A stretch of DNA of 24,123 nt from a virus, in the IMG/VR virus record IMGVR_UViG_3300047462_000706, positions 1-24,123 of that record. One strand, 5' to 3'. The position numbers and the translations under genes are program-made. This document shows, piece after piece, positions 1 through 7,636 of this stretch. Under the pieces are notes generated by a model. That model was given only the letters and a program-made list of their open reading frames with translations, did not search any database and was not told the origin of the DNA. The number at the start of each line of letters is the position of its first letter. The first letter of the stretch is position 1.

Positions 1-264
1 TTAGAACAACTTCACGCCGAGACCACCGAGCACGCCGCCGATCAGAGCCCCCGGAACAGCGCCGACACCACCGAAGGCAGACCCGACAGCTGCGCCTGCA
101 AGTGCGCCGGCACCCGCGCCGGCCGCCGCATTACCCGCCTCATCCGCCTGCTGCGTCTGCTTGTTGGTCGCGTTGATGCGCTCCTCGTTGGAAGCGCCCT
201 GCTCAAGCCCAGTCATACCTTCGCGCATGACCTGCTGGCCCATCCCGATCAATCCGGTTGCCAT
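1..264 (-). CDS. Small glycine-zipper phage protein, probable virion/ejection protein
   Basis: Complete 87-residue ORF: ATG at 264, TAA stop on the first bases of the window. The N-terminal half is polar (Gln, Glu, Asn rich). Residues about 45-85 form a Gly/Ala-rich hydrophobic stretch with repeated GxxxG-type spacing (GAGAGALAG, GGVLGGLG), a glycine-zipper pattern that can insert into membranes. It starts one base after the stop of the 119-residue gene and is the third gene of a run with the same Gln/Ala-rich, low-complexity character. Short-tailed phages often place small DNA-ejection (internal virion) proteins here, after the tail genes. The ejection role is inferred from position and composition; no catalytic motif is seen. 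It could also be an unrelated small membrane protein. Confidence 0.7.
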   Translation of the reverse strand: MATGLIGMGQQVMREGMTGLEQGASNEERINATNKQTQQADEAGNAAAGAGAGALAGAAVGSAFGGVGAVPGALIGGVLGGLGVKLF

Positions 265-265
265 G

Positions 266-625
266 TCAGCTGCCTCCCAGGATCTGCATCTGTTCGTTGT
301 AGGTCGAGTTGGCAGCCGTGTTCATGGCGCTGACTTCGCTGAGCGACTTCGACGTGTCGGTCTGGCGCTGGTTGGCCGCCACCTGGTCCGGCGTCAGCTG
401 CAGTCCTAGGCCCGTCGCCTGGCGCTGCTGCTGACCGGCGATGCCGGTGTAGGCGCTATCCACCAGGCCCTGGGCCTTCGCGGCCTGCTGGGCGGGCTGC
501 GTCGGGTCGGTGGCGTACTGGATCAGCTCGTTCTCGCGCGGCACGAACCTCTGCAGGTAGTCGTACCATTGCGAGCGCGTGTAGTAGGCCGCGTCGCTCT
601 GGAGGTCGGTTTCGGTGTTGTCCAT
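266..625 (-). CDS. Gln/Ala-rich internal virion (ejection) protein candidate
   Basis: 119 residues, ATG at 625, three bases after the TAA of the upstream gene. It opens with an acidic/aromatic segment (AAYYTRSQWYDYLQRF), followed by an almost wholly helical Gln/Ala/Thr-rich sequence (QQQRQATGLGLQLTPDQ, then repeated Asn/Ala/Ser turns). The second half resembles the upstream 216-residue protein in composition, with short segments rich in Gln, Thr, Ser and Asp. There is no signal peptide, TM segment or enzyme motif. By position downstream of fibres and next to a glycine-zipper protein it is likely a minor virion protein ejected with DNA, comparable in role to P22 gp7/gp20-type proteins. The function is inference; the reading frame is well supported by tight packing with both neighbours. 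Confidence 0.75.
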   Translation of the reverse strand: MDNTETDLQSDAAYYTRSQWYDYLQRFVPRENELIQYATDPTQPAQQAAKAQGLVDSAYTGIAGQQQRQATGLGLQLTPDQVAANQRQTDTSKSLSEVSAMNTAANSTYNEQMQILGGS

Positions 626-628
626 GTT

Positions 629-1279
629 TTATCCGCCGCCCGGTTGGCCTGTCGGCACGTTGAGGGAGAAGCCGCCGCCGCCCGAATATGGCGCCAGTCC
701 AGATCCGGGCGTCTTCGGTGCAACACCGCCGCCCTTGCTGCCGAAGTAACCGCCGGCCGTGCCGGCCACCTGCCCGACCAGCTGGCCATAGCCGGCGTTC
801 TGCTCGGAGGCGATCTCTGCATCGCTGGTGGCCTGGTTGATGCTGGTCTGGGCATCCGCGGCCGCATCGTTCGACACCTGCGCGGACTGGCCGCGGCCGA
901 TGTTGACGATGTCGGTCAGGCCGCCGAGGTATTCGTTTTGCACCGCCTGGTCGGTGGCGGCGAGGCCCCGACCCTTCGAGCTGGCCAGCTGCGTGCCGGA
1001 GTTCAGTACCGCGCTGTTGAACTTGCCGGAGCCAGCCTTCGCGCCGCTGTTGTCGAGAGCGGTCTCGGTGTCCTGCTCGCCTTGGCCGAACGCCATCTGG
1101 GTCGCGGCGTTGGTCTTGCCGAGCTGCTGGCCCTCGTTGGTCTTGATGTTGCTGACGCGGCTGTCGAACACCTTCTCGACGGGGCGCCACCGGGTTTCAT
1201 AATCCTGCACTTTCTGTAGCGCGATCTGCTGCTGCGCCAGCTGGTCAGGTGTCGTCTGTACCTGGTCCCCTCCGTTCAT
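629..1279 (-). CDS. Probable DNA-ejection/internal virion protein
   Basis: 216 residues. I start it at ATG 1279, preceded by a strong Shine-Dalgarno (GGGAGGTG, about six bases away) and overlapping nothing but the end of the upstream gene, rather than at the longer in-frame start at 1510. The N-terminal part (about 1-45) is helical with charged heptads. The middle (about 45-160) is full of Gln, Asn, Ser, Ala and Thr, including TDIVNIGRGQSAQVSNDAAADAQ. The C-terminus (about 165-216) is Gly-rich (GTAGGYFGSKGGG, SGGGGFSLN). A helical, low-complexity body with a glycine-rich tail and no enzyme motif is typical of podovirus proteins ejected into the host with the genome. The call rests on composition and gene order, not on a recognised domain. 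Confidence 0.72.
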   Translation of the reverse strand: MNGGDQVQTTPDQLAQQQIALQKVQDYETRWRPVEKVFDSRVSNIKTNEGQQLGKTNAATQMAFGQGEQDTETALDNSGAKAGSGKFNSAVLNSGTQLASSKGRGLAATDQAVQNEYLGGLTDIVNIGRGQSAQVSNDAAADAQTSINQATSDAEIASEQNAGYGQLVGQVAGTAGGYFGSKGGGVAPKTPGSGLAPYSGGGGFSLNVPTGQPGGG

Positions 1280-1280
1280 C

Positions 1281-1718
1281 TCACACCTCCCGTGACCAGC
1301 GAACGTATTCCTGAGCCCATTCCGGCGGCAGCTTTCTTTCGTACCCGCGGCGCGATGGCGGCGTGTTGAACACCAGCCGGGTTGCACCCGCCTGCCGCGC
1401 CAGCGCCACCAGCTGAGGCTCGTATTCCTCGATAGCATTGCGGCCGCCATAGCTGGCGCCGATCCAGACCGTGACGGACTTCTCGCCTGTGTCCAGGTTG
1501 GTGTACTCACGCAGGATCACGAACCCGCGATCGCAAGCGAACAGAGTGGCACGGCCGGCGTGCAGCGCGGCATAGACGTCCTCGAGGCGGAATCGCTCGA
1601 CGGATCGGCGCAGCATCTTCGCGATCACCGGCGCGATGCGGTCCCATAGGTGGCGATAGTCGGCCACCGCGAGCTGGGCCCCCACTTCACCTGCCGCAGT
1701 CTGTGGATCGGCGCTCAT
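1281..1718 (-). CDS. GNAT-fold-like small phage protein
   Basis: 145 residues, start taken at ATG 1718, four bases after the stop of the LamG gene; longer starts would run deep into that gene. Visible features: a helical N-terminus with WDRIAPVIAKML, an LEDVYAAL helix, an ATLFACDRGFVILREY strand, a second strand pair ending in VTVWIGASYGG, then helix EPQLVALARQAGA and the C-terminal RLVFNTPPSRRGYERKLP. This order (entry helix, strand carrying a host-like 'gaa' strand, 'lieawar' type helix, RRGY/W near the end) matches a family of small phage proteins with an acetyltransferase-like (GNAT) fold that sit beside tail and ejection genes. No clear acetyl-CoA loop can be confirmed by eye, so catalytic activity is uncertain. 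No strong SD is visible; coupling to the upstream gene is likely. Confidence 0.65.
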   Translation of the reverse strand: MSADPQTAAGEVGAQLAVADYRHLWDRIAPVIAKMLRRSVERFRLEDVYAALHAGRATLFACDRGFVILREYTNLDTGEKSVTVWIGASYGGRNAIEEYEPQLVALARQAGATRLVFNTPPSRRGYERKLPPEWAQEYVRWSREV

Positions 1719-1722
1719 CGGA

Positions 1723-2541
1723 TCAGTGATGCGGGAACGGACCCGTCGGCACGGTGTAGGCCGACGTATACCGCGCGACACCCTTGGTAGCCCGCGAATC
1801 GCTGATATAGACGCCCGGATTGGATGCCTCATGCTGAGGGTTTCCGAGCCCATCCCGGCCGACGCCGATCGTCGATTGGTTTGGGCCGCCGAACTGGGAA
1901 AACGAAACACCGGAAAGGCCGGTGCCAACATTGGTTGCTGAGCCATCCAAAGCGAAGTAACTGACGCCGCTCGCCCGGCAATAGCCGATGTGATGCCAAT
2001 TACCGTCCGCGATGCTGCTCACCACCAAAATTACCGATGCCGCTGCGTGGTTGAGATCGACTTCCAGCCGCAATTTGTTCTGGGTGGGTATGTAGGCGAA
2101 GTTGTATCCGCCCACCACTGAAATGTCCTGCGCTCCGTAAACAAACAGCGATGCCGTGTCGTTGCTGGAGGTCACGACCGTTGACGGAATCAACACCCAC
2201 ATTTCGAGCGTCAGATCACCAGTCCCCATGTCCAGGGTAGTGATCGCACTGTTCGTGATCGCACCGCCGTTGCAGGCCAGCAGGCTCCTCGAGCCCCATC
2301 TCGAATACGCTGTCGACAGCGACGCCGATCCGTAGAGCGACATCGGGTTGGCGGCGCTGCTGTAGTCGGTGAGATTTCCGTTAAAAGGGTTCAGCAAAAC
2401 GACGTTGCTGAAATAGGGGTCGCTCGGGCTTGGCGCCCCGCCTCCCGCACTGAAGAAGGCAGGTCCGCACGAGATGAAATCGCACCGCCCGGCCGGTCGC
2501 TGCAGGAGTAACCCACTTTCTGGATCGCGCTGCCAGTTCAC
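1723..2541 (-). CDS. LamG/concanavalin-like domain tail-surface protein
   Basis: 272 residues with a GTG start whose first bases overlap the TGA of the fibre gene (GTGA). A short N-terminal anchor (about 1-45, with Cys20 and Cys25) is followed by a single beta-rich domain (about 45-265). Its features are typical of the Laminin_G_3/concanavalin-like lectin family: an opening LLNPFNGNLTDYSS segment, DLTLEMWVLIP, a NKLRLEVDL strand, DGNWHHIGYCRA with ALDG, and a closing YISDSRATKGVARYT segment followed by PTGPFP. This fold in phages binds sugars or decorates fibres. It lies immediately downstream of two fibre-like genes, so it is likely part of the adsorption apparatus. Binding to a polysaccharide is inference. 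The N-terminal segment could attach it to the fibre or tail hub. Confidence 0.8.
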   Translation of the reverse strand: MNWQRDPESGLLLQRPAGRCDFISCGPAFFSAGGGAPSPSDPYFSNVVLLNPFNGNLTDYSSAANPMSLYGSASLSTAYSRWGSRSLLACNGGAITNSAITTLDMGTGDLTLEMWVLIPSTVVTSSNDTASLFVYGAQDISVVGGYNFAYIPTQNKLRLEVDLNHAAASVILVVSSIADGNWHHIGYCRASGVSYFALDGSATNVGTGLSGVSFSQFGGPNQSTIGVGRDGLGNPQHEASNPGVYISDSRATKGVARYTSAYTVPTGPFPHH

Positions 2542-3377
2542 GCCAGACCCTGCTGGAAGGCACAGACATAGGTGCCGTCGGTAGCATCGTAGTAGGCCGA
2601 CAGGAAGTCGATGGCATTGGCGGCCGTCGAGAGGCTTGGCGCCGTTCCTCCTGCAAACTTGAAGCTGCTCGGCCAGGCGATTGTGTGGCCGCCGGTGCCA
2701 TCCTGTTTCAATCGGAAATTCAGGACTTGGCCATCGCTCGGCCCGCTAGGCGTTACCAGCGTCACATTGCCGGTCACCAGGTAGCGGAAGTTATTCGAGG
2801 CCGTTGCATCCGGCGTGATGGACCCTGCAACGGCGTTATTGATGACCGGGGTGACGGTCTGCGCTTTCGTGAAGACATTCTGGGCAGCGAGCAGCGCCGC
2901 GCCCGCTCCCGGCGGCCCCGAGAAGGTCACCACCGCGCCGCTGGCGATCGTATCGCCAACAGAGCCGGCCACGACCAGAAGCACACCGATGGTGGCATTG
3001 TTGCCCGTTAGCGTCGAGACCTGACCCAGAATTGCGTGCGAACCATCACTGACTACGCAGTACGCCCCGACAGGGAATGCGGTGGGATCGCTGAGTGGGG
3101 CGGTGGCAGATCCGCCCGCGGCTACGATGGCGAAACCGCCCGTCGTGGTTGTGGCTCCATGACCATTGGCGCCATTGGCGCCATTGGCCCCCGCCGCGCC
3201 CTGCAATCCGCCGTAAGACAAACCGGAATAGGCTGTGACGCCGTCGCCGATCTTGAACAGATGGGTGTCGAGCTCGACGCCCATTTCGCCCTGCAGCAAA
3301 ACTGGATTGGCTGCCGCCCATGCCGCAGCGGAACCGCGGCGGAATTGGATCGTGCCCTGATAGAGGATCGCAGTCAT
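2538..3377 (-). CDS. Tail fibre with Mtd-N-type domain and collagen-like repeat
   Basis: 279 residues, ATG at 3377 overlapping the previous stop (ATGA). Residues about 8-55 (IQFRRGSAAAWAAANPVL, then GEMGVELDT and FKIGDGVTAYSGL) match the small N-terminal domain first seen in the Bordetella phage tropism determinant Mtd and now known in many tail fibres. Residues about 58-76 form a short collagen-like Gly-X-Y run (GAAGANGANGANG) that would trimerise. The rest is beta-rich and ends with a Gly/Thr-rich distal segment (about 195-279, including DGQVLNFRLKQDGTGGHTIAWP) resembling tips of other phage fibres. The C-terminus shows no C-type lectin signature of a diversity-generated receptor-binding domain. 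Probable trimeric receptor-binding fibre; the receptor is unknown. Confidence 0.85.
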   Translation of the reverse strand: MTAILYQGTIQFRRGSAAAWAAANPVLLQGEMGVELDTHLFKIGDGVTAYSGLSYGGLQGAAGANGANGANGHGATTTTGGFAIVAAGGSATAPLSDPTAFPVGAYCVVSDGSHAILGQVSTLTGNNATIGVLLVVAGSVGDTIASGAVVTFSGPPGAGAALLAAQNVFTKAQTVTPVINNAVAGSITPDATASNNFRYLVTGNVTLVTPSGPSDGQVLNFRLKQDGTGGHTIAWPSSFKFAGGTAPSLSTAANAIDFLSAYYDATDGTYVCAFQQGLA

Positions 3378-4069
3378 GGGTGGCCGCCGTCGGCATTGAA
3401 GAGGTAGGGGCTGAAGCTGGCCGGCGTGCCGCCGTCGAGGGAATAGGTCGTCGAGTTGATCGACGCCAGCGCCAGCTCACCGCTGATCAGGGTGAGCGCG
3501 AGATCTGCTGACTGACCCGACTGGTTGATCAGCTCGCCGATCGACACCAGCATGTCGGTGGCACTCGTGGCATAACCGACGCGGCGCACATATCCCGCGG
3601 ATGGGGCCGTCTGGGTGAGCGAGCTGGGACCGACGAAGATCGGTGCGAGCGGCGTCCACGACCAGTTCGGGTTGTTGACCATATCACCGTCGGTCGCGAC
3701 ACTGACCTGGGTTCCAGGATTGGCTGGCCCTAGGGTGATGCCGATCAGCGTGTCGCCCGATCCAGCCACCATTGGATCGGCCGGCATGACATTGCCGGTA
3801 AGGCTGATGTAGACCGGGACAAAACCTGCGACCGAGAGCGCCGCCTGATAAGACGTCGAGGTCGATGCGCCGGATGAGGCTTTCTGTAGCGCGTTGACGA
3901 TCGACTGTAGCGTGGCCAACTGCGACTTGATCGGCGACAGCTGTGCGGTGATGTTGGTCGAGCTGGAAGACGAGGCATCGATGGTATCGAGCCGAGTCCG
4001 GATGTTGTCGATCGCCTGCTGCACCGAGGCACTCGCGTCGCGCGGCGTGATGATCGCCGGAGCGCTCAC
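3374..4069 (-). CDS. Coiled-coil fibre / virion decoration protein
   Basis: 231 residues with a GTG start overlapping the TGA of the tail hub gene. Residues about 10-70 are a heptad-rich helix (QQAIDNIRTRLDTID, then QLSPIKSQLATLQSIVNAL) interrupted by a Ser-rich stretch, a clear trimeric or dimeric coiled coil. The next domain (about 75-185) contains VYISLTGNVMPADP, a 'GxTLGPANPGTQVSV' strand pair and a WSWTP-PIFVGPSSLTQTAPSAGYVRRVG block ending in MLVSIGELI. This pattern (tryptophan-rich WTP, then 'vyvG..G.LTQT.P..g...vG') recurs in phage fibre and head-fibre proteins. The C-terminal 45 residues are mixed. It lies between tail hub and Mtd-N fibre, so a fibre or fibre-connector role is inferred; attachment to the capsid instead of the tail cannot be excluded. 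Confidence 0.78.
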   Translation of the reverse strand: MSAPAIITPRDASASVQQAIDNIRTRLDTIDASSSSSTNITAQLSPIKSQLATLQSIVNALQKASSGASTSTSYQAALSVAGFVPVYISLTGNVMPADPMVAGSGDTLIGITLGPANPGTQVSVATDGDMVNNPNWSWTPLAPIFVGPSSLTQTAPSAGYVRRVGYATSATDMLVSIGELINQSGQSADLALTLISGELALASINSTTYSLDGGTPASFSPYLFNADGGHP

Positions 4070-6318
4070 TGCAGATCCTCCGACGCTTCGGCGATGCAGA
4101 CGGTCTCGACGCGGGAGGTGCCATACAATTCGAACTGGAACCGGCGCGTATTGCCGCGCGGCGGCGGCGGGATCGTGAACTCACTTTCGCTGAGCACGGC
4201 GGTGTCGAAGTAGACGGCACCATCCGCCACGAAGCGGATGCCGAGCTGCGTGTAATCACTGGCGCGCACCAGCACATACCGCGGGCACACCGGGATGTCG
4301 TACTCGTAGAGCTTGCTGCGGTGCTGGTAAGCCAGCAGGCCGGTGCCGGCGTCCCAGGCTTTCAGGGTGGCATCGCTCTCAACGTAGTACAGCGTGTCGG
4401 TGAGCGCATCGACATAGCAGGCAAATGCATGCGGTGAGATCGATATCAGCCCGAAGCCATTCGGTGTCGTGTCGATCACGAAGGAGCCCGGAGCCCCGTT
4501 GTTGTAGAAACCGAAGTAGCGTTGATCGTGGGTGTAGCCAACGATCGATGCCGGGTTCAGCGCCTGCCATTCGCGGCGCGAGAACAGGTTCTCGGTGAGG
4601 TTGACCATGCTGCCGGTGGAGGCCACGGACCACAGTCCGCTCGGCGTGGCGTAGATGACGCCCACATCGCGCAAGTAGGCCACGGAGCGCTTGCTGACGC
4701 AGCCCTCGTTGACCTCTAGCTTTCGCATCGACTGCGTGCCCGGCGTCGAGCCGTAGGCCAGGTAGGGGAAAGCTTGCGTGAGGATCGCAACCGACTGGTC
4801 CATCGCGCCGACAGCAACCGGCGGATAATCCGTCGCAAGCTGGTAGCTGATCGGCCAGGCGTGTGGATAGTTCTGTTCGCTGAAGCAGACCTGCAGCCCC
4901 GAGGTGCCGACCAGGCCGCCATTCGGCAGCGCCAGCAGGTTGGTGAGATCCGACGGTGGCTGATCCCAGTCGGTAGAGATGATCGGCTCGCCGAGCGCGC
5001 TGGTGGCCGTGGTGTCGACGTAGGTTGCCGGGAACGGCGGGTCGACCTGGTCGAGGTACAGGAACGACGTGGTGCCATCCGCGGCCGATGCCGCTCGGTA
5101 CAGCTTCACGAACGAGACATCGGAGCCGGCCGGGGGCGCCGGGATCGTGTAGGTCTCGGTGTAGCCGTTGTCGACCTGGAACGTCGCCGTCGCTGGAGAG
5201 GGTGAGCTCTCCTCGCCCAGGCTGTTGACGTAGGTGTAGACCAGCGCCGAGTAGACCGGCAGCGGCGGCGTGCCGGCGATCGTCGTGCTGATGACGATGT
5301 TGTCGACCCAGGCGGCGTGTGCGTCGGTCTGGCCGGGCGAGCTGTTGACGGCGAAGCCCAGCTGGCCACCCGCCTTGATCGCGCGGCCGGTGAACGATGC
5401 GATGGGCGCGCCCGTGTCCTTGCGCGTCAGCGTGACCTGCACGGTGGTATAGGTGTCGCGAGTGTCCAGCGTTCCGACGATGTGGAAGTGGACCGGCGTG
5501 TTGTTCGGGAAACCGGTGTAGCTCTGGCCGAGGCCACCGCCTTCGGCATAGTTGATCTGGCCGTCGAAGGTCACCCCGATCGAGGGGCCCACCGCACCCT
5601 CCGACAGGAAGTAGATATTGGCGGAGCTGTTCGACTGGTCGATCGTCAGCGAAAAATCGAAGGCGATGTCGAACGAGCTCGCCGTGTCGAGGCTGAAGTC
5701 CCTCTGCATGATCGCCCGGGTCGTGTTGACCGCGTAGCCATAGAAGGCCGGCGGCGGCACACCGACGTCACTGCGAACGCCCCAGCGCTGGTTGCCGATG
5801 TTGTCGAAGTACCAGGCCGAGATATCCGAACCGTCATAGGTCACGGAGCTGGTCGAATCGCCACTCGGGCCTGGCGTGGTGGACACGGTCGCTGCCACCG
5901 TTGGCGCCGGTACGCCCAGCGGCAAGCTGCTGTACGGATAGGCGCCTTCAGGCGCGCTACCGCGGTAGGCCTCGTTGGTGGCCAGGTCCAGGTTGGTGAC
6001 GCGCGGGCCACCGACGCCGGTGAAGAAGGTGCGATGCGTGGTGTCGCCGACCACCGGCCCCAGCGCGACATCCACATTGACCGCGCCGGCATCCAGCTCC
6101 GCTTGCGTCCACTGGAACCAGTACAGGCGATCGAACAGAAATATCGTGTTGAACGGCGGCGTCTTGGCCAGCTGCTGGATCACCTGCACCGACTTCCATG
6201 CCTCGAGGTCGCCGGACAGCAGCCGCGAGTTCAGCGCGATCGCCGCCATTTCGTTGGGCAACAGGCGCGAGGAAATCCGCGGCCCCATGCCGCGGAAGCT
6301 GGTGACGTAAATCTTCAC
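4066..6318 (-). CDS. Tail hub/nozzle protein with inserted LamG-like domain
   Basis: 750 residues with a GTG start one base after the FN3 gene stop. It begins with the conserved opening of podovirus tail-hub proteins (FRGMGPRISSRLLP, then LFDRLYWFQWT and FFTGVGGPRVTN) and ends with a long beta-propeller-like body (about 440-750: VCFSEQNYPHAWP, VGAMDQSVAILTQ, the GCVSKRSVAYLRDVGVIYATPSG region, LYGTSR near the C-terminus). Related proteins run from 'PLGVPAPT' almost directly into 'YVYTYVNSLGEESSPSPA'. Here about 200 residues (roughly 150-350) are inserted at that joint. The insert has a jelly-roll-like pattern (FDIAFDFSLTIDQSN, ANIYFLSEG, VQVTLTRKDTG, AAWVDNIVIS). It likely forms the tail tube/nozzle to which fibres attach (T7 gp12 or P22 gp10 role). 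Confidence 0.82.
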   Translation of the reverse strand: MKIYVTSFRGMGPRISSRLLPNEMAAIALNSRLLSGDLEAWKSVQVIQQLAKTPPFNTIFLFDRLYWFQWTQAELDAGAVNVDVALGPVVGDTTHRTFFTGVGGPRVTNLDLATNEAYRGSAPEGAYPYSSLPLGVPAPTVAATVSTTPGPSGDSTSSVTYDGSDISAWYFDNIGNQRWGVRSDVGVPPPAFYGYAVNTTRAIMQRDFSLDTASSFDIAFDFSLTIDQSNSSANIYFLSEGAVGPSIGVTFDGQINYAEGGGLGQSYTGFPNNTPVHFHIVGTLDTRDTYTTVQVTLTRKDTGAPIASFTGRAIKAGGQLGFAVNSSPGQTDAHAAWVDNIVISTTIAGTPPLPVYSALVYTYVNSLGEESSPSPATATFQVDNGYTETYTIPAPPAGSDVSFVKLYRAASAADGTTSFLYLDQVDPPFPATYVDTTATSALGEPIISTDWDQPPSDLTNLLALPNGGLVGTSGLQVCFSEQNYPHAWPISYQLATDYPPVAVGAMDQSVAILTQAFPYLAYGSTPGTQSMRKLEVNEGCVSKRSVAYLRDVGVIYATPSGLWSVASTGSMVNLTENLFSRREWQALNPASIVGYTHDQRYFGFYNNGAPGSFVIDTTPNGFGLISISPHAFACYVDALTDTLYYVESDATLKAWDAGTGLLAYQHRSKLYEYDIPVCPRYVLVRASDYTQLGIRFVADGAVYFDTAVLSESEFTIPPPPRGNTRRFQFELYGTSRVETVCIAEASEDLQ

Positions 6319-6319
6319 T

Positions 6320-7636
6320 TCAGATCGGGGTGAACGAGACCGCGTCGATCTGTGCGAACTGGCCGTTGTAAGGCTGCGACACGACGACCGGCTGGCTGGG
6401 ATTATCGTCCGTGACGGTCAGATTGCCGCTATTCGTGGTTTGCAGGCCGTCGCGTGTCAGCGCGATGAGGGACACCGTCGCACCCACATCAACCTCGATG
6501 TTTGCGAGATAGTCGATGGCGAGAATCGGCACCGCTGTGGTGATCGGCGTCGTGTCGAGATTGATGTAATAGGTTTGCGCCGGGCTGCTGACCTGCAGCT
6601 CATAGACGTTGTTGTTGGGTGTTGCCGGCGATCCGCCAATCTGCAGGTAGCCACCGTTGTTGGTGCCGCCCGAGTAGTTATTCAGCTCGACGACGCCACG
6701 GATACGGATCTGCACCGAATACCGATGTCCGGCATTGCCGGTCACCGTCGCAGTATCAACCGGCGGATCCACACAGGTGCATCCGCCACCGCTGGCCGGC
6801 GCAACGCAGGGGATTCGCCACGATAGGCCGGTGAGCTGAGCAATGAGGAAGTCGAACTCACCCGAGGTTCGCGTCGCGCTCGTGGCGGACCCGTTCACCG
6901 CGATTGCGTTCACCACCGCGTTGTTGGACAGGTTGAACGGCCCTGAATATAGCGTCGACGCTGTCGTGGGCTGGCTGCCATCCAGGGTGTAGTAGATCGC
7001 TGAGCCCGGAACATCGCTGGCGATGGTCACGGCTTGCGGCGTATTGAACTCGCCGCCGGCCGGTGCAATTGTCGGCATGAAGACCTTCGTGGTCACCGCA
7101 ATTTCGCCCGACCGAACCATCTGCCCGCACGGGTTCACCGCCGAGACCTGGATGAAATACTCGGTGCCGTCGAGCAGGCCCGTGAAGTTGTAGGCTGTCA
7201 CCACGCTGCCGGTGAAGACTGGATTCGCACCCTCTTGGCCCGAAGCGGTCGCGATGAACAGGTCGTAGGTGCAGCCCGGAATGGCATCGAAGGTCACGCC
7301 AATCTGGCGCAGTCCTGCCGTGGCCACAATCGAAACTGGCGCGGCGAGCGCGACCGGAATCGCGCTTGCTTCTGGGGTCGGATTCGAGGCCACGCCATTG
7401 GTGAAAGCGCGGCCGATGACGTAGTAGGTCTGTCCATTGGTCAGGCCCGGGATGACGCCTTGGGGGCCGTTGAACGACACCGTCGGTGTTGCGGGCTCAG
7501 CGCCCGGCGACGTCGAGACATAGACGGCGTGCTGGGGCGCTCCATCGGCGAAGGTGACCTGCAACGCGCCGTCGCATGGCGTGAGCGTCAACGGAAGCTG
7601 CACCATCGGCAACGGGAGACAAAAGTTGCCGCTCAT
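6320..7636 (-). CDS. FN3 plus chitobiase-C-like domain virion protein
   Basis: 438 residues, ATG at 7636 overlapping the previous stop (ATGA). Three Ig-like modules are visible: a fibronectin type III repeat at about 13-98 (LQVTFADGAPQHAVYVS, then LTNGQTYYVIGRAF), a second at about 99-184 (GVTFDAIPGCTYDLFIA, LLDGTEYFIQVSAV), and a chitobiase/beta-hexosaminidase C-terminal type domain (CHB_HEX_C) at about 187-262 with the hallmark SAIYYTLDGSQPTTASTLY followed by Asn/Ala strands. The remaining 175 residues form a beta-rich domain containing GHRYSVQIRIRGVVELNNY and an unusual Cys cluster (CVAPASGGGCTCVD, about 277-289). Such modules bind polysaccharide surfaces and decorate virions. It lies between adaptor proteins and the tail hub, so it may be a tail accessory or fibre component. 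The exact location on the virion is unknown. Confidence 0.8.
   Translation of the reverse strand: MSGNFCLPLPMVQLPLTLTPCDGALQVTFADGAPQHAVYVSTSPGAEPATPTVSFNGPQGVIPGLTNGQTYYVIGRAFTNGVASNPTPEASAIPVALAAPVSIVATAGLRQIGVTFDAIPGCTYDLFIATASGQEGANPVFTGSVVTAYNFTGLLDGTEYFIQVSAVNPCGQMVRSGEIAVTTKVFMPTIAPAGGEFNTPQAVTIASDVPGSAIYYTLDGSQPTTASTLYSGPFNLSNNAVVNAIAVNGSATSATRTSGEFDFLIAQLTGLSWRIPCVAPASGGGCTCVDPPVDTATVTGNAGHRYSVQIRIRGVVELNNYSGGTNNGGYLQIGGSPATPNNNVYELQVSSPAQTYYINLDTTPITTAVPILAIDYLANIEVDVGATVSLIALTRDGLQTTNSGNLTVTDDNPSQPVVVSQPYNGQFAQIDAVSFTPI

Noticed and set aside
3125-3200. Short GCCATTGGC-type direct repeats
   Set aside because: They encode the Gly-Ala-Asn repeats of the collagen-like segment of the fibre and need no separate explanation.
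2538-3377. Diversity-generating retroelement with the Mtd-type fibre as target
   Set aside because: No reverse transcriptase, no template/variable repeat pair and no C-type lectin ending are visible in the window; the Mtd-like part is only the N-terminal anchor.
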